From an uncultured Clostridia bacterium (lineage in GTDB: Bacteria > Bacillota > Clostridia > Oscillospirales > QAKW01), in NCBI GenBank assembly GCA_944387895.1, contig CALXGQ010000029.1, positions 1 through 64,000 on the forward strand: a stretch of 64,000 nucleotides of DNA, given 5' to 3'. The notes beneath the pieces are model-generated. The model ran no database searches. It saw nothing but the letters and a program-made list of their open reading frames with translations, and had not been told where the DNA came from. Shown piece by piece: positions 52,141 to 60,211 of the stretch (within the stretch, counting starts at the first letter, position 1; each line of letters begins with the position of its first letter). The position numbers were made by a program, and so were the translations under genes.

Positions 52141-52982
52141 GATTTACCTCCTAAAATACGCCCGATCAGGCTGAAAATAAGGAAAAAGACGATGTTGACC
52201 GCAACGATCGACGAACCGACCGGCGCGCCCTGCCCGGGAATGGAAAGAACGATGCCCAGAAAGGCGGCGACGGTTGAGATGATTGCAGAGCAAAGAATGA
52301 CCGATTTGAAGTTTTTAAAGATCCGCATGGCGGAGAGGGCGGGAAAGATGACCAGCGCGGAGATCAGCAGGGAACCCACCAGATTCATTGCCACCACGAT
52401 GACGATGGCGGTGATAACGGCGATCAGCAGGTTATAGAGATTGGCCCTCACGCCGGTTGCGGCAGCAAAGTTTTCATCGAAGGTAACGGCAAAAATCTGG
52501 CGGTAGAAGACCAGAAATAACACGATGACCAGAATCGACATGATCCCGCAGATCCAAACGTCGGTGGACTTGAGAGTCAGGATCGAGGTGGAGCCGAAAA
52601 GGGTGCTGCATACGTCTCCGGAGATATTGGCGGATTTTGCAAAAAGATTGATAATCAGATAGCCCAGCGCCAGCGAGCCTACGGAGATCATGGCCAGGGA
52701 GGCGTCGCCTTTGATTTTTGTATTCTGCCCGCTGCGCAGCAGGAGAATCGCCGTTAACACCGTAACGGGTAAAACGATGATCATGGTGTTGGTAAGCTTG
52801 AGCACCATGGCAATGGCAAGGGCGCCGAAGGCAACGTGGGAAAGACCGTCGCCGATAAAGGAAAAACGCTTGAGTACCAGGGTGACGCCCAGCAGAGAGG
52901 AGCAAAGAGCGATGAGGATCCCCACGATCAGCGCATACTGCACGTTTGGAAAGGAAAAGAAATAAAGAATCTGATTGATCAA
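52137..52982 (-). CDS. znuB: metal (zinc-type) ABC transporter permease
   Basis: 281 residues, about eight spans, ABC-3 family. Starts NQILYFFSFPNVQYALIVGILIALCSSLLGV; contains KRFSFIGDGLSHVAFGALA, the family motif, and DENFAAATGV, the cytoplasmic coupling region. Overlaps the ATPase gene by 4 bases and the lipoprotein gene by 4 bases. Confidence 0.93.
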   Translation of the reverse strand: MINQILYFFSFPNVQYALIVGILIALCSSLLGVTLVLKRFSFIGDGLSHVAFGALAIAMVLKLTNTMIIVLPVTVLTAILLLRSGQNTKIKGDASLAMISVGSLALGYLIINLFAKSANISGDVCSTLFGSTSILTLKSTDVWICGIMSILVIVLFLVFYRQIFAVTFDENFAAATGVRANLYNLLIAVITAIVIVVAMNLVGSLLISALVIFPALSAMRIFKNFKSVILCSAIISTVAAFLGIVLSIPGQGAPVGSSIVAVNIVFFLIFSLIGRILGGKS

Positions 52983-53689
52983 AGCTGTTCACCTCCCAGG
53001 GCGGCAAAGGCGGCGCCGGCCGGCGTTTTAACATATTCTTCCGTTGTTCCGAAAAAGAGCGGTTCTCTGCTGACATGGAGGATATGGCTGGCATACCGGA
53101 TGGCTGCGCCAACATCATGGGAAACCATAATGATGGTGATCCCCTCCTGGTTCAGCTGTTTGATCAGCTCATACATTTCCTTGGTCACTTTGGGATCCAG
53201 CCCGGCAACGGGTTCGTCCAGCAGCAAAAGTTCCCGGGTCGCGCAGAGCGCCCGCGCCAAAAGAACTCGCTGCTGCTGGCCGCCGGAAAGCTCCCGGTAG
53301 CAGCGCCCGGCCAGGGCGGTGATCCCCATTTTTTCCATTGCTTCCGCCGCCAGCGCTTTTTCCGCTTTGTTGTAGAACGGGCGGAACCCGCCGCGGTTCA
53401 GACAGCCGGAAAGCACGACCTCCCTGACCGAAGCGGGAAAATCCCGCTGCACGATCGTTTGCTGCGGCAGATAGCCGATTTTATTTTGGGCAAGACCGTC
53501 GCCGAATTCAAGCGATCCGGAAAGGGGGCGCTTCAGATGCAGAAGGGTTTTGACAAGGGTGCTTTTCCCCGATCCGTTTTCGCCGACGATGCAGAGATAA
53601 TTGCCTTTACTGACTTCAAAGCTGATATGCTCTGCTACTGTTTTTCCATCGTAGCCGAGAGCGAGATCCCGGCAAACCAATTGTGCCAT
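52979..53689 (-). CDS. znuC: metal (zinc-type) ABC transporter ATP-binding protein
   Basis: 236 residues. Walker A VGENGSGKSTLVK (~36-48), Q-loop GYLPQQ, ABC signature LSGGQQQRVLLARAL, Walker B LLLLDEPVAGLDP and switch His in MVSHDVG. ATG at 53689 follows AAAGGAGAAA. Second gene after the binding protein in the operon; powers import through ZnuB. Confidence 0.95.
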   Translation of the reverse strand: MAQLVCRDLALGYDGKTVAEHISFEVSKGNYLCIVGENGSGKSTLVKTLLHLKRPLSGSLEFGDGLAQNKIGYLPQQTIVQRDFPASVREVVLSGCLNRGGFRPFYNKAEKALAAEAMEKMGITALAGRCYRELSGGQQQRVLLARALCATRELLLLDEPVAGLDPKVTKEMYELIKQLNQEGITIIMVSHDVGAAIRYASHILHVSREPLFFGTTEEYVKTPAGAAFAALGGEQL

Positions 53690-53701
53690 ATCGTTTCTCC
53701 T

Positions 53702-54664
53702 TTAGTGCAGAGCTTTTTCAAAAGCGGTGAGATTGCTTTCCATGATGCCGAGATAGGTGGTGCCCTCGTCGATCCGGCTTTGCGTAACCGACTGCATGGA
53801 ATCGGTTACCACGATTTCCTGATCCTGATCCTGGGTGTTTGCCACGACCGTTTCCGCGATGGACTGATCGGAGGTTTCGATCACCATGACCACCGGAAGG
53901 CTCAGTTCATCCACTTTTTCCGAAAGCATGCTGATTGTGGAAAAGCTGGCTTCCGTTTCCGCTGAGCAGCCGGTAAAGGCGGCATAATAAGTAAGGCCGT
54001 AGTCCCGGGCGAGATAGGCGAAGGGGAAGCGGTCGGCAAAAACGACCGTCGTGCGCGCAGCGGTATCCACGCAGGTTTGGTAATCCGTATCCAGAGCATG
54101 GATTTCAGCGCGGTAGCTGGCGGCGTTGGCGGTATAATCCGCGGCGTTGTCCGGGTCGATCTCGCATAAAAGATCGGCGATTTCTGCTACCGCCGCGTCG
54201 GCGTTTTTGAGCGAAAGCCAAACGTGCTCATCGTATTCTTCCGCGCTGTGATCGTGCTCTTCCTCGCTGTTCTCTTCCTCTTCGCGGTCATGCTCGATCG
54301 GAATGGGGGAGGTCAGATCCATCAGCGCCAGCGTTTTCCGGTTTTCATTGGTGGGATCCTCCAGCGCGTCCTCTACCCAGTCGTCGGATTCACCGCCGAC
54401 ATAAATGAAAAGATCGCACTGGCTGATGTCGACAAGATCGGTGACCGTAGCCTGATAATTATGGAGATCTGCTCCGTTGTCCATCAGCAGATTCAGTTGA
54501 AATTCGTCCTCATGGTCGCCCAGGACGTTGCGCACCCAGTCGTACTGGGGAAAGACCGTGCAGATGATCTGCGGTTTATCTGTTTCCGCCTGCTGCTGAT
54601 TACAGCCGGTAAACGATAAAAGCATCAATAAAATCAACAGTATGCCAAGTCCTCTTTTTTTCAT
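53702..54664 (-). CDS. znuA: metal (zinc-type) ABC transporter substrate-binding lipoprotein
   Basis: 320 residues. Lipobox LLSFTGC with Cys at ~21. Family-typical VFPQYDWVRNVLGDH near the start, a metal ligand in NGADLHNYQATV, an acidic/His loop (EHDREEEENSEEEHDHSAEEYDEH, ~128-151, quoted only in parts: EEHDHSAEEYDEH), HVWLSLKNADAAVAEIADLL, VVFADRFPFAYLARDYGL and a final VIETSDQS. A His-rich loop is typical of zinc binders, though manganese cannot be excluded. It starts 2 bases after the Fur-family gene. Confidence 0.92.
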   Translation of the reverse strand: MKKRGLGILLILLMLLSFTGCNQQQAETDKPQIICTVFPQYDWVRNVLGDHEDEFQLNLLMDNGADLHNYQATVTDLVDISQCDLFIYVGGESDDWVEDALEDPTNENRKTLALMDLTSPIPIEHDREEEENSEEEHDHSAEEYDEHVWLSLKNADAAVAEIADLLCEIDPDNAADYTANAASYRAEIHALDTDYQTCVDTAARTTVVFADRFPFAYLARDYGLTYYAAFTGCSAETEASFSTISMLSEKVDELSLPVVMVIETSDQSIAETVVANTQDQDQEIVVTDSMQSVTQSRIDEGTTYLGIMESNLTAFEKALH

Positions 54665-54666
54665 GG

Positions 54667-55086
54667 TTAAACAGTTCCTTTCAAAATGTTATTGCAGTTT
54701 TCGCATCTTCCGAACAGCACCGTCTGCCGTTCGTCGACGGCAAAGCCGCTGGTTTTGAGAACCTTGCGCAGCAGCAGCTCGGAATCATGCTCCTGCATAT
54801 GAATGAGCTTTCCGCAATCGGTGCACTTCAAGTGCAGATGGTCATGACAGCCGCAGCCGTTGATCTGATACTGGGCGCTGCGGGCGCCGTCCGTTTCAAA
54901 CCGGCGGATCCGTTCTTCCTGAACCAGACGGTTTACCAGCCGGTAAACGGTGCTTTTGCCCGGAGCGGCGCTGCCGCACTCCTTTTGCAGGGCTTCTGCA
55001 AGGGCTTCGGCGGTATAGCTTGCGTCGGGGTTCCGATCCAGAAAATTGAGTACCATATTTCTGGATTTGGTTTGGTATCCGGCCAT
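54667..55086 (-). CDS. Fur family metalloregulator (probably Zur-like)
   Basis: 139 residues from ATG at 55086 (TTGGAGGTG upstream). N-terminal winged helix (TKSRNMVLNFLDRNPDASYTAEALAEAL, SAAPGKSTVYRLVNRLVQE), then HDHLHLKCTDCGKLIHMQ and C-terminal FGRCENC, giving two CxxC zinc sites. First gene of the metal import operon it likely represses, with Fur-type boxes at its promoter. Placement with a znuABC-type system argues for zinc sensing. Confidence 0.9.
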   Translation of the reverse strand: MAGYQTKSRNMVLNFLDRNPDASYTAEALAEALQKECGSAAPGKSTVYRLVNRLVQEERIRRFETDGARSAQYQINGCGCHDHLHLKCTDCGKLIHMQEHDSELLLRKVLKTSGFAVDERQTVLFGRCENCNNILKGTV

Positions 55087-55103
55087 GAAAAACACCTCCA
55101 ATT

Positions 55104-55118
55104 TGAGAAAGATTCTCA
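55104..55118. promoter_or_regulatory. Fur-family operator box 1
   Basis: TGAGAAAGATTCTCA, a near-perfect 7-1-7 palindrome, just downstream of the predicted transcription start. Confidence 0.8.
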
Positions 55119-55130
55119 TATTATAACCCC

Positions 55131-55159
55131 ATTATAACGAATATGATGTAGTGAGTCAA
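55131..55159 (-). promoter_or_regulatory. promoter of the Fur-znuACB operon
   Basis: Minus strand TTGACT (55159-55154), 17-nt spacer, TATAAT (55136-55131), bracketed by the two operator boxes. Confidence 0.82.
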
Positions 55160-55168
55160 GAAAAAATT

Positions 55169-55183
55169 TGAGAATTATTCTCA
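55169..55183. promoter_or_regulatory. Fur-family operator box 2
   Basis: TGAGAATTATTCTCA, a perfect 7-1-7 palindrome, 9 bases upstream of the -35. Centre-to-centre distance to box 1 is 65 bp. Confidence 0.82.
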
Positions 55184-55192
55184 TTTTAACAA

Positions 55193-55221
55193 AAAAATCC
55201 CGCAGCGTGTCAGGCTGCGGG
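55193..55221 (-). terminator. intrinsic terminator after the DMT transporter gene
   Basis: CCCGCAGC / GCTGCGGG stem around a 7-nt loop, with a U7 tract on the minus strand. Confidence 0.85.
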
Positions 55222-55230
55222 AAGGGCGGG

Positions 55231-56109
55231 TTACCGGGGGATGCTCAAAACGATCATACTGGCGGCGGCAAGCAGGATGCCGGCGATTTTCAGCGGCGAT
55301 GGTTTTTCCTTGAAAATAAAGATGGAGTATAGGGCGGAAAGCAGCAGGACGCCGCCGTTTTCAAGGGTGTAAAGAACGGCTGTATTTTCCATCAGCGCAA
55401 CAACCAGAACCAGAACATTGATGGCCAGGGCGGCGCTGATGATGCAGAGGATCAGCCAAAGCAGATTCTTTCCGCGTATTTTGAAGGCGGAAAGGCTGTC
55501 CTTTTTTTCGCGGAGGATCAGGCGGATAAAGGCGATCAGTCCCATGATGCCGAAGGTGATGATGATCATGGATTTGCTTTCTTCCCGCCGGACGGCGTCC
55601 TGCATTTTAATAAAGGTTCCATATAAACCGTTGAAGCAAAAGAGGAGGACGCACATAACGTAGTAGATTGCCGGGGTATCCTTCAGCTTGAAATCCTCCA
55701 GATTCATCAGAACAAAGGCTGCCAGCATGGCGGCAATGGCAAGATACTGATACCAGGAGGGGTAAATGCCGAGAAAGACGAGGTAGACCATCGGGATCAG
55801 GATGCCGCCGGAGAGCATCATGACGTTCATAAAGGCGTAGGAGCCTGTTGTTCCGGCTTTCATCAGGGCGGTGTTGTAGCCGAAAAGAGCGCCGGCATTT
55901 AGAAGGCCGATCACCAGCGTTTCCGGAGATACGGGGAAGCGGAAGCCGGTAAAGCAAAGGGTCACCAAAACGATGGCGAGGCTTTCCAAAACGCAGAATA
56001 CCGGAGCCGCATGCTCGGGTTTTCCGGGATAGGTTTTGGTATAGCTGGTCTGAAAAAGCGTCTGAAAGCTGTATAACAGAATAACGACGGCAATAAGAAG
56101 AATGTCCAT
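55231..56109 (-). CDS. EamA/DMT superfamily transporter
   Basis: 292 residues with about ten hydrophobic segments arranged as two EamA halves; LLNAGALFGYNTALMKAGTTGSYAFMNVMMLSGGILIPMVYLVFLG in the first and ENTAVLYTLENGGVLLLSALYSIFIFKEKPSPLKIAGI in the second (quoted here as landmarks GTTGSYAFMNV and FKEKPSPLKIAGI). ATG at 56109 follows AAGGAGGAGG. Substrate unknown (drug or metabolite exporter). Monocistronic. Confidence 0.86.
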   Translation of the reverse strand: MDILLIAVVILLYSFQTLFQTSYTKTYPGKPEHAAPVFCVLESLAIVLVTLCFTGFRFPVSPETLVIGLLNAGALFGYNTALMKAGTTGSYAFMNVMMLSGGILIPMVYLVFLGIYPSWYQYLAIAAMLAAFVLMNLEDFKLKDTPAIYYVMCVLLFCFNGLYGTFIKMQDAVRREESKSMIIITFGIMGLIAFIRLILREKKDSLSAFKIRGKNLLWLILCIISAALAINVLVLVVALMENTAVLYTLENGGVLLLSALYSIFIFKEKPSPLKIAGILLAAASMIVLSIPR

Positions 56110-56262
56110 GGTTTCCTCCTCCTTCTTAGAAAAAAGGTGTGAATTGCAGCGGGCGGCTGTTATTCTGTGCCTATTAAAGCGAAAAGACCGGGAAAATACA
56201 AGAAAAAAGAATTTTTTGTTTCTGATCTTATAAAATATTCATAATTCGTTCATTGAATGATC

Positions 56263-56291
56263 TTGCACAAAAATGAAAATTATGGTATACT
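56263..56291 (+). promoter_or_regulatory. promoter for citrate synthase
   Basis: TTGCAC (56263-56268), 17-nt spacer, TATACT (56286-56291). Confidence 0.72.
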
Positions 56292-56324
56292 AAATAAAAT
56301 AATAATTATTAAAGGAAGATATTT

Positions 56325-57689
56325 ATGTTTAAGAAATTCAGCGAAATTACGCCGCAGCTGCAGGCTTTGGCGGACCTTTGTGTCGCCCGCAGCACAATTC
56401 CCCAGGAGATGTATACAAAGCATCAGGTTTACCGCGGCCTGCGCGACCTGAACGGAAAGGGCGTTCTTACCGGGTTGACCGAGATTTCGGATATCCGGTC
56501 TTATAAAGAAGAAAACGGAGAGCGGATTCCCTGCGAAGGAGAGCTCTATTACCGCGGCATCAATATCCAGGATATCGTCGGGGGGTTTACGTCGGAAAAA
56601 CGCTTTGGCTTTGAAGAAACGGTATATCTGCTGCTGTTCGGTGATCTGCCGACGGCCGCCGCGCTGAAGGATTTTCAGGCCCTGCTTGCCCAGTACCGCA
56701 CGCTTCCGGTCAGCTTTGTCCGGGATATTATCATGAAAGCCCCCAGCCACGATATGATGAATACGCTGGCCCGCAGCGTATTGACCCTTTATTCCTATGA
56801 CGAGTATGCGGATGATGTCGGCATTGAAAACGTGCTGAGGCAGTGCCTGGAGCTGATCGCGCTGTTTCCGATGCTTTCGGTCTATGGCTATCAGGCCTAT
56901 AGCTATTATCATGATGGAAAGAGTCTTTACATTCATAACCCCCTTCCGGAGCTTTCCACGGCGGAAAACATTCTGCGCATACTCCGGCCGGATAGCAGCT
57001 ATACCCAGCTGGAGGCGCGGATTCTGGATCTGGCTCTGGTGCTCCATGCGGAGCATGGCGGAGGAAACAACTCAACCTTTACGACCCATGTGGTTTCCTC
57101 CTCCGGAACGGATACCTATTCGGTGATCGCCGCTTCGCTCGGCTCGCTGAAAGGTCCCAAGCACGGCGGCGCCAACATCAAGGTGGTGCAGATGTTTGAG
57201 GACATGAAGAAAAAGCTGCGCGACTGGACCGACGAAGGGGAGATCGAGAAATATCTCCGTGCGCTTCTGCATAAAGAGGCCTTTGACCGCGCCGGGCTGA
57301 TTTACGGGATGGGGCACGCGGTGTATTCGCTTTCCGATCCCCGGGCCGGGATCTTCAAGCAGTTTGTGGAGAGCCTTTCCAAAGAGAAGGGCAGGGAAGA
57401 GGAATACGCGCTGTATGCGGCGGTGGAACGGCTGGCGCCCAAGATCATCTCCGAGGAACGGCGGATCTATAAAGGCGTCAGCGCCAACATCGATTTTTAT
57501 AGCGGATTTGTTTACAGTATGCTGGATCTTCCGCTGGAGCTTTATACGCCGATTTTTGCGATATCCCGTATCGCCGGCTGGAGCGCGCACCGTCTGGAGG
57601 GTCTGATCAATGCCGGCAAGATCATTCGTCCGGCCTATATGAGCGTTTCGGAAGAACGCCCCTATGTTCCCCTTACCGAGAGAAAATAA
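56325..57689 (+). CDS. gltA: citrate synthase
   Basis: 454 residues, Si-type fold. Catalytic elements: HAEHGGGNNSTFT (first His region), GPKHGGANIKV and GMGHAVYSLSDPR, followed by the Asp region and RIAGWSAHRLEG near the end. The N-terminal extension of ~50 residues (EMYTKHQVYRGLRDLNGKGVLTGLTEI) is usual in Clostridia. It condenses oxaloacetate and acetyl-CoA, supplying 2-oxoglutarate for the GS-GOGAT pathway in a partial oxidative TCA branch. ATG follows AAAGGAAG. Terminator after the stop. Confidence 0.95.
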   Translation: MFKKFSEITPQLQALADLCVARSTIPQEMYTKHQVYRGLRDLNGKGVLTGLTEISDIRSYKEENGERIPCEGELYYRGINIQDIVGGFTSEKRFGFEETVYLLLFGDLPTAAALKDFQALLAQYRTLPVSFVRDIIMKAPSHDMMNTLARSVLTLYSYDEYADDVGIENVLRQCLELIALFPMLSVYGYQAYSYYHDGKSLYIHNPLPELSTAENILRILRPDSSYTQLEARILDLALVLHAEHGGGNNSTFTTHVVSSSGTDTYSVIAASLGSLKGPKHGGANIKVVQMFEDMKKKLRDWTDEGEIEKYLRALLHKEAFDRAGLIYGMGHAVYSLSDPRAGIFKQFVESLSKEKGREEEYALYAAVERLAPKIISEERRIYKGVSANIDFYSGFVYSMLDLPLELYTPIFAISRIAGWSAHRLEGLINAGKIIRPAYMSVSEERPYVPLTERK

Positions 57690-57690
57690 C

Positions 57691-57719
57691 AAAACGCCGC
57701 CCATCGGGGCGGCGTTTTT
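57691..57719 (+). terminator. intrinsic terminator after citrate synthase
   Basis: AAAACGCCGCCC / GGGCGGCGTTTT stem around ATCG with T5. Confidence 0.92.
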
Positions 57720-57752
57720 GGTTGCAAAAAGCAGAGAGGGGCTCCGCAGCGG

Positions 57753-58607
57753 TCAGGAACCGTTCTTTTCCAAAACGCAGACGACCATTTTCAAAAGGGT
57801 TTCCCGGAAGAGCGGCAGGTTGCGCAGCGGCCGGAAGCAGGGGCGGAGCGGTTCATGACTGTAGTAAACGGGCGTCAGATCCATTTTTTTCAGGATGCGG
57901 TTGAAGCGCCGGCAGGAAATATGATTGAGATAGGAAAAATATTCCGTTCCGTCCGGCCGGGTTGAGATGCGGAAGGCGATCCGCTCTTCGCCGTCGGGCA
58001 GGTCCTTTACCAGATATTTATAGGCTTCGATCTGCACCTTTTCGCTGAAAAACAGATGAACCCAGGGAATGTAGATGGCGTCTTTCAGATGGGCGCCGAA
58101 AGGATGGTTATAAGGCGGGAAATTGACGTAGAGCCGGCCGCCGGGCTTGAGAACGCGGAGGGATTCGGCGATGATGGCTTCCGGCTTGTCCACGTGCTCC
58201 ATGGAATCGTTCATGATGATGGTATCGATGCTGTTGTCCGGCAGGGGGAGGGCGGTGGCATCGGCGGCTATGAAGCGGAAGCGGTCGTTCAGCTTCAGCT
58301 TTTTGGCCAGCCCTTCGGCCTCTTCCCGGTATTTTTCCAGGATATCTACGCCGATGACCTCTTTGGCGCCGCAGGAGGCGTAGTAGAGAGATTTTCCGGC
58401 TGCGCCGCATCCCACGTCCAGCACGGTTTTTCCCTGAAACATCTCTTCGATCGTATATTTTTTCAGATAGAGCGCGATCGTATCCTCGCCTTTTTTATAC
58501 TGCCATTCCGCATAGGTCATGATCCCTTCGTTCTGCAGGTTAAAGGGATGGACCGGCGCTTTGAAAAAGCGGTTGAAAAAAAGAAGGATTCTGGTTCTGA
58601 GCATCAT
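57753..58607 (-). CDS. class I SAM-dependent methyltransferase
   Basis: 284 residues from ATG at 58607 (CGGAGG upstream; a second ATG follows directly). SAM motif I VLDVGCGAAGKSLYYASCG (~71-89), acidic motif VIGVDI, then AADATALPLPDNSIDTIIMNDSMEHV, characteristic of Methyltransf_11 enzymes. The C-terminal ~100 residues (NFPPYNHPFGAHLKDAIYIPWVHLFFSE) resemble polyketide/sugar- or lipid-associated methyltransferases, but the acceptor is unknown. Monocistronic; own promoter upstream. Confidence 0.85.
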   Translation of the reverse strand: MMLRTRILLFFNRFFKAPVHPFNLQNEGIMTYAEWQYKKGEDTIALYLKKYTIEEMFQGKTVLDVGCGAAGKSLYYASCGAKEVIGVDILEKYREEAEGLAKKLKLNDRFRFIAADATALPLPDNSIDTIIMNDSMEHVDKPEAIIAESLRVLKPGGRLYVNFPPYNHPFGAHLKDAIYIPWVHLFFSEKVQIEAYKYLVKDLPDGEERIAFRISTRPDGTEYFSYLNHISCRRFNRILKKMDLTPVYYSHEPLRPCFRPLRNLPLFRETLLKMVVCVLEKNGS

Positions 58608-58639
58608 GGGCGGGGCCTCCGAAATCAATAGTTACATAC

Positions 58640-58668
58640 AGTATAACAAAAAAATCTGCAGTACGCAA
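58640..58668 (-). promoter_or_regulatory. promoter for the methyltransferase gene
   Basis: Minus strand TTGCGT (58668-58663), 17-nt spacer, TATACT (58645-58640). The remaining DNA to the tRNA terminator (58669-58772) holds only a GCCCGG / CCGGGC hairpin (about 58708-58731) and no convincing gene. Confidence 0.6.
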
Positions 58669-58773
58669 GAAAGGAATAAAAAATTCTTTTGCGCTGCGGA
58701 GGGAGAAGCCCGGCAGATCATAGAACCGGGCGCGGAGCCATAATGTTTAAGGGCGAAAATGCGGCCGAGCCGA

Positions 58774-58816
58774 AAAAAACATAACGCCGAACCCAAAACA
58801 GATGGAGTTCGGCGTT
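58774..58816 (-). terminator. intrinsic terminator after tRNA-Gln
   Basis: AACGCCGAAC / GTTCGGCGTT (58783-58816) followed on the minus strand by ATGTTTTTTT. Confidence 0.9.
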
Positions 58817-58818
58817 GT

Positions 58819-58895
58819 TGGCTGGGATAGCAGGACTCGAACCTGCGGAATGATGGAGTCAGAATCCATTGCCTTACCAGCTTGGCTATATCCCA
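58819..58895 (-). tRNA. tRNA-Gln (anticodon CTG)
   Basis: On the minus strand the acceptor stem TGGGATA pairs with TATCCCA, then G and an encoded CCA. The anticodon arm ATGGA-TTCTGAC-TCCAT gives anticodon CTG, reading CAG. The T arm GCAGG-TTCGAGT-CCTGC is standard. 77 nt including CCA. Confidence 0.95.
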
Positions 58896-58907
58896 ACGAC
58901 GCCCATT

Positions 58908-58936
58908 ATTATATCAAAGTTTTTTCGGTTTGTAAA
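58908..58936 (-). promoter_or_regulatory. promoter for tRNA-Gln
   Basis: Minus strand TTTACA (58936-58931), 17-nt spacer, TATAAT (58913-58908), 13 bases from the mature 5' end. Confidence 0.75.
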
Positions 58937-58975
58937 GGAAAATTTTAAAGAAATATGAAATTATTTTTATTTTAA

Positions 58976-59004
58976 TTGACAGAACGGGAATAAAACAGTA
59001 TAAT
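58976..59004 (+). promoter_or_regulatory. consensus sigma-A promoter for the phosphodiester glycosidase gene
   Basis: TTGACA (58976-58981), exactly 17 nt, TATAAT (58999-59004). Confidence 0.85.
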
Positions 59005-59042
59005 TTGTAGGAAGTTAAAAAATTAAAGTACAGGTGATCATT

Positions 59043-60146
59043 TTGAGAAAGAGTAAACGCTATTCAGCGAAGCATGCGCGAAAACTGAAAAAGCCGAGTC
59101 TGCTCAGCAAAATCAAAAGAGGATTCCTTGCATTATGCCATCGTCCGTGGGGCAAGTATCTGGTAACAACGGTATCTGCTCTGACGGTCGAGGTGGTAAC
59201 GGTTCTGTTTCTGCTCTACGGGCCGCTGGATTATTTCCGGGAACTGTTGATCACTTCGGCAATGACGACGCTTTCCCATCAGTATTATGCCACGACCTTT
59301 TATTCGGAGGAAACGATCCAGGAGGTCATGAACCGCAACCGGGTGATCGATCCCACCGATACCACGGACGCCGGCTCGATCGAGGTCGATGAAAACGCCA
59401 ACGAAATAACCGTGAAAAAAATATCCGGAAGCGGGTATAACGGCTTTGTCATGGAGATCTCCAATCCGTCCTGGGTGCGGCTGGGGATCCCGGAGAATTT
59501 CGGCACAAAAGGCCAGAAGATCCCGCGGCTGATCGAGGACTACGGCGCCATAGCCGGCATCAACGCCGGCGGCTTCGGCGACGCCAACGGCTGGGGCAAC
59601 GGCGGCCGGGCGATCGGCATGGTGGTTGTGGACGGCGTGATGGTTCAGGATCCGGAACCCTATGCAACCCAGGTGAACGTAATCGGCTTCAACGAGGACG
59701 ATGTTCTGGTTCTCGGTTCCTACGGACTTGATGAAATTGAAAGCCTGAACCTGCGCGACGCCTGTGAATTTAATCCGTTCCTGATCATCAACGGAGAAGC
59801 GACGGAGATTCTCGGCAACGGCGGCTGGGGCATAGCGCCGCGGACGGCGATCGGGCAGCGGCAGGACGGAACGGTTCTTTTCGTTGTAATCGACGGCCGC
59901 TCCATCACCTCTGCCGGCGCCACGATGAAGCAGCTCCAGGAGGTTCTGATCGAGGAGGGCGCCTATAATGCGGCGAATCTGGACGGCGGCTCCTCTACGG
60001 TGCTGTATTATACGGAGAAGGGCGGGGTCATGAACAACCCCAGCGGCTCGGACGCCGATGGAATGCGCTTCCTGCCCAATGCCTGGCTGGTCATTGATCC
60101 CACGACCTATACGCCGCTTACAGATCGGCCTCCGTATGGAGATTGA
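59043..60146 (+). CDS. membrane-anchored phosphodiester glycosidase family (NAGPA domain) protein
   Basis: 367 residues from TTG at 59043, placed 5-6 bases after AGGTGA; GTG at 59034 is inside that site. A basic N-terminus (RKSKRYSAKHARKLKK) and one span (TTVSALTVEVVTVLFLLY, ~40-58) anchor it, domain outside. The NAGPA-like domain (~110-360) shows GINAGGFGDANGWGNGG, RTAIGQRQDG, VVIDGRS and NLDGGSSTVLYY, the usual conserved Asn/Asp-Gly-Gly sites. Relatives remove sugar phosphodiesters, including wall-polymer or teichoic-acid-linked sugars. Probable cell-envelope role. Confidence 0.88.
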   Translation: MRKSKRYSAKHARKLKKPSLLSKIKRGFLALCHRPWGKYLVTTVSALTVEVVTVLFLLYGPLDYFRELLITSAMTTLSHQYYATTFYSEETIQEVMNRNRVIDPTDTTDAGSIEVDENANEITVKKISGSGYNGFVMEISNPSWVRLGIPENFGTKGQKIPRLIEDYGAIAGINAGGFGDANGWGNGGRAIGMVVVDGVMVQDPEPYATQVNVIGFNEDDVLVLGSYGLDEIESLNLRDACEFNPFLIINGEATEILGNGGWGIAPRTAIGQRQDGTVLFVVIDGRSITSAGATMKQLQEVLIEEGAYNAANLDGGSSTVLYYTEKGGVMNNPSGSDADGMRFLPNAWLVIDPTTYTPLTDRPPYGD

Positions 60147-60165
60147 TTATGATCAGATGAATAGC

Positions 60166-60208
60166 AACGCTCCTCCACGTCTTTTAAAGCGTGGGGGAGC
60201 GTTCTTTT
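60166..60208. terminator. bidirectional intrinsic terminator
   Basis: AACGCTCCTCCACG / CGTGGGGGAGCGTT (one mismatch) with T-run, between converging genes. Confidence 0.88.
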
Positions 60209-60211
60209 GAT

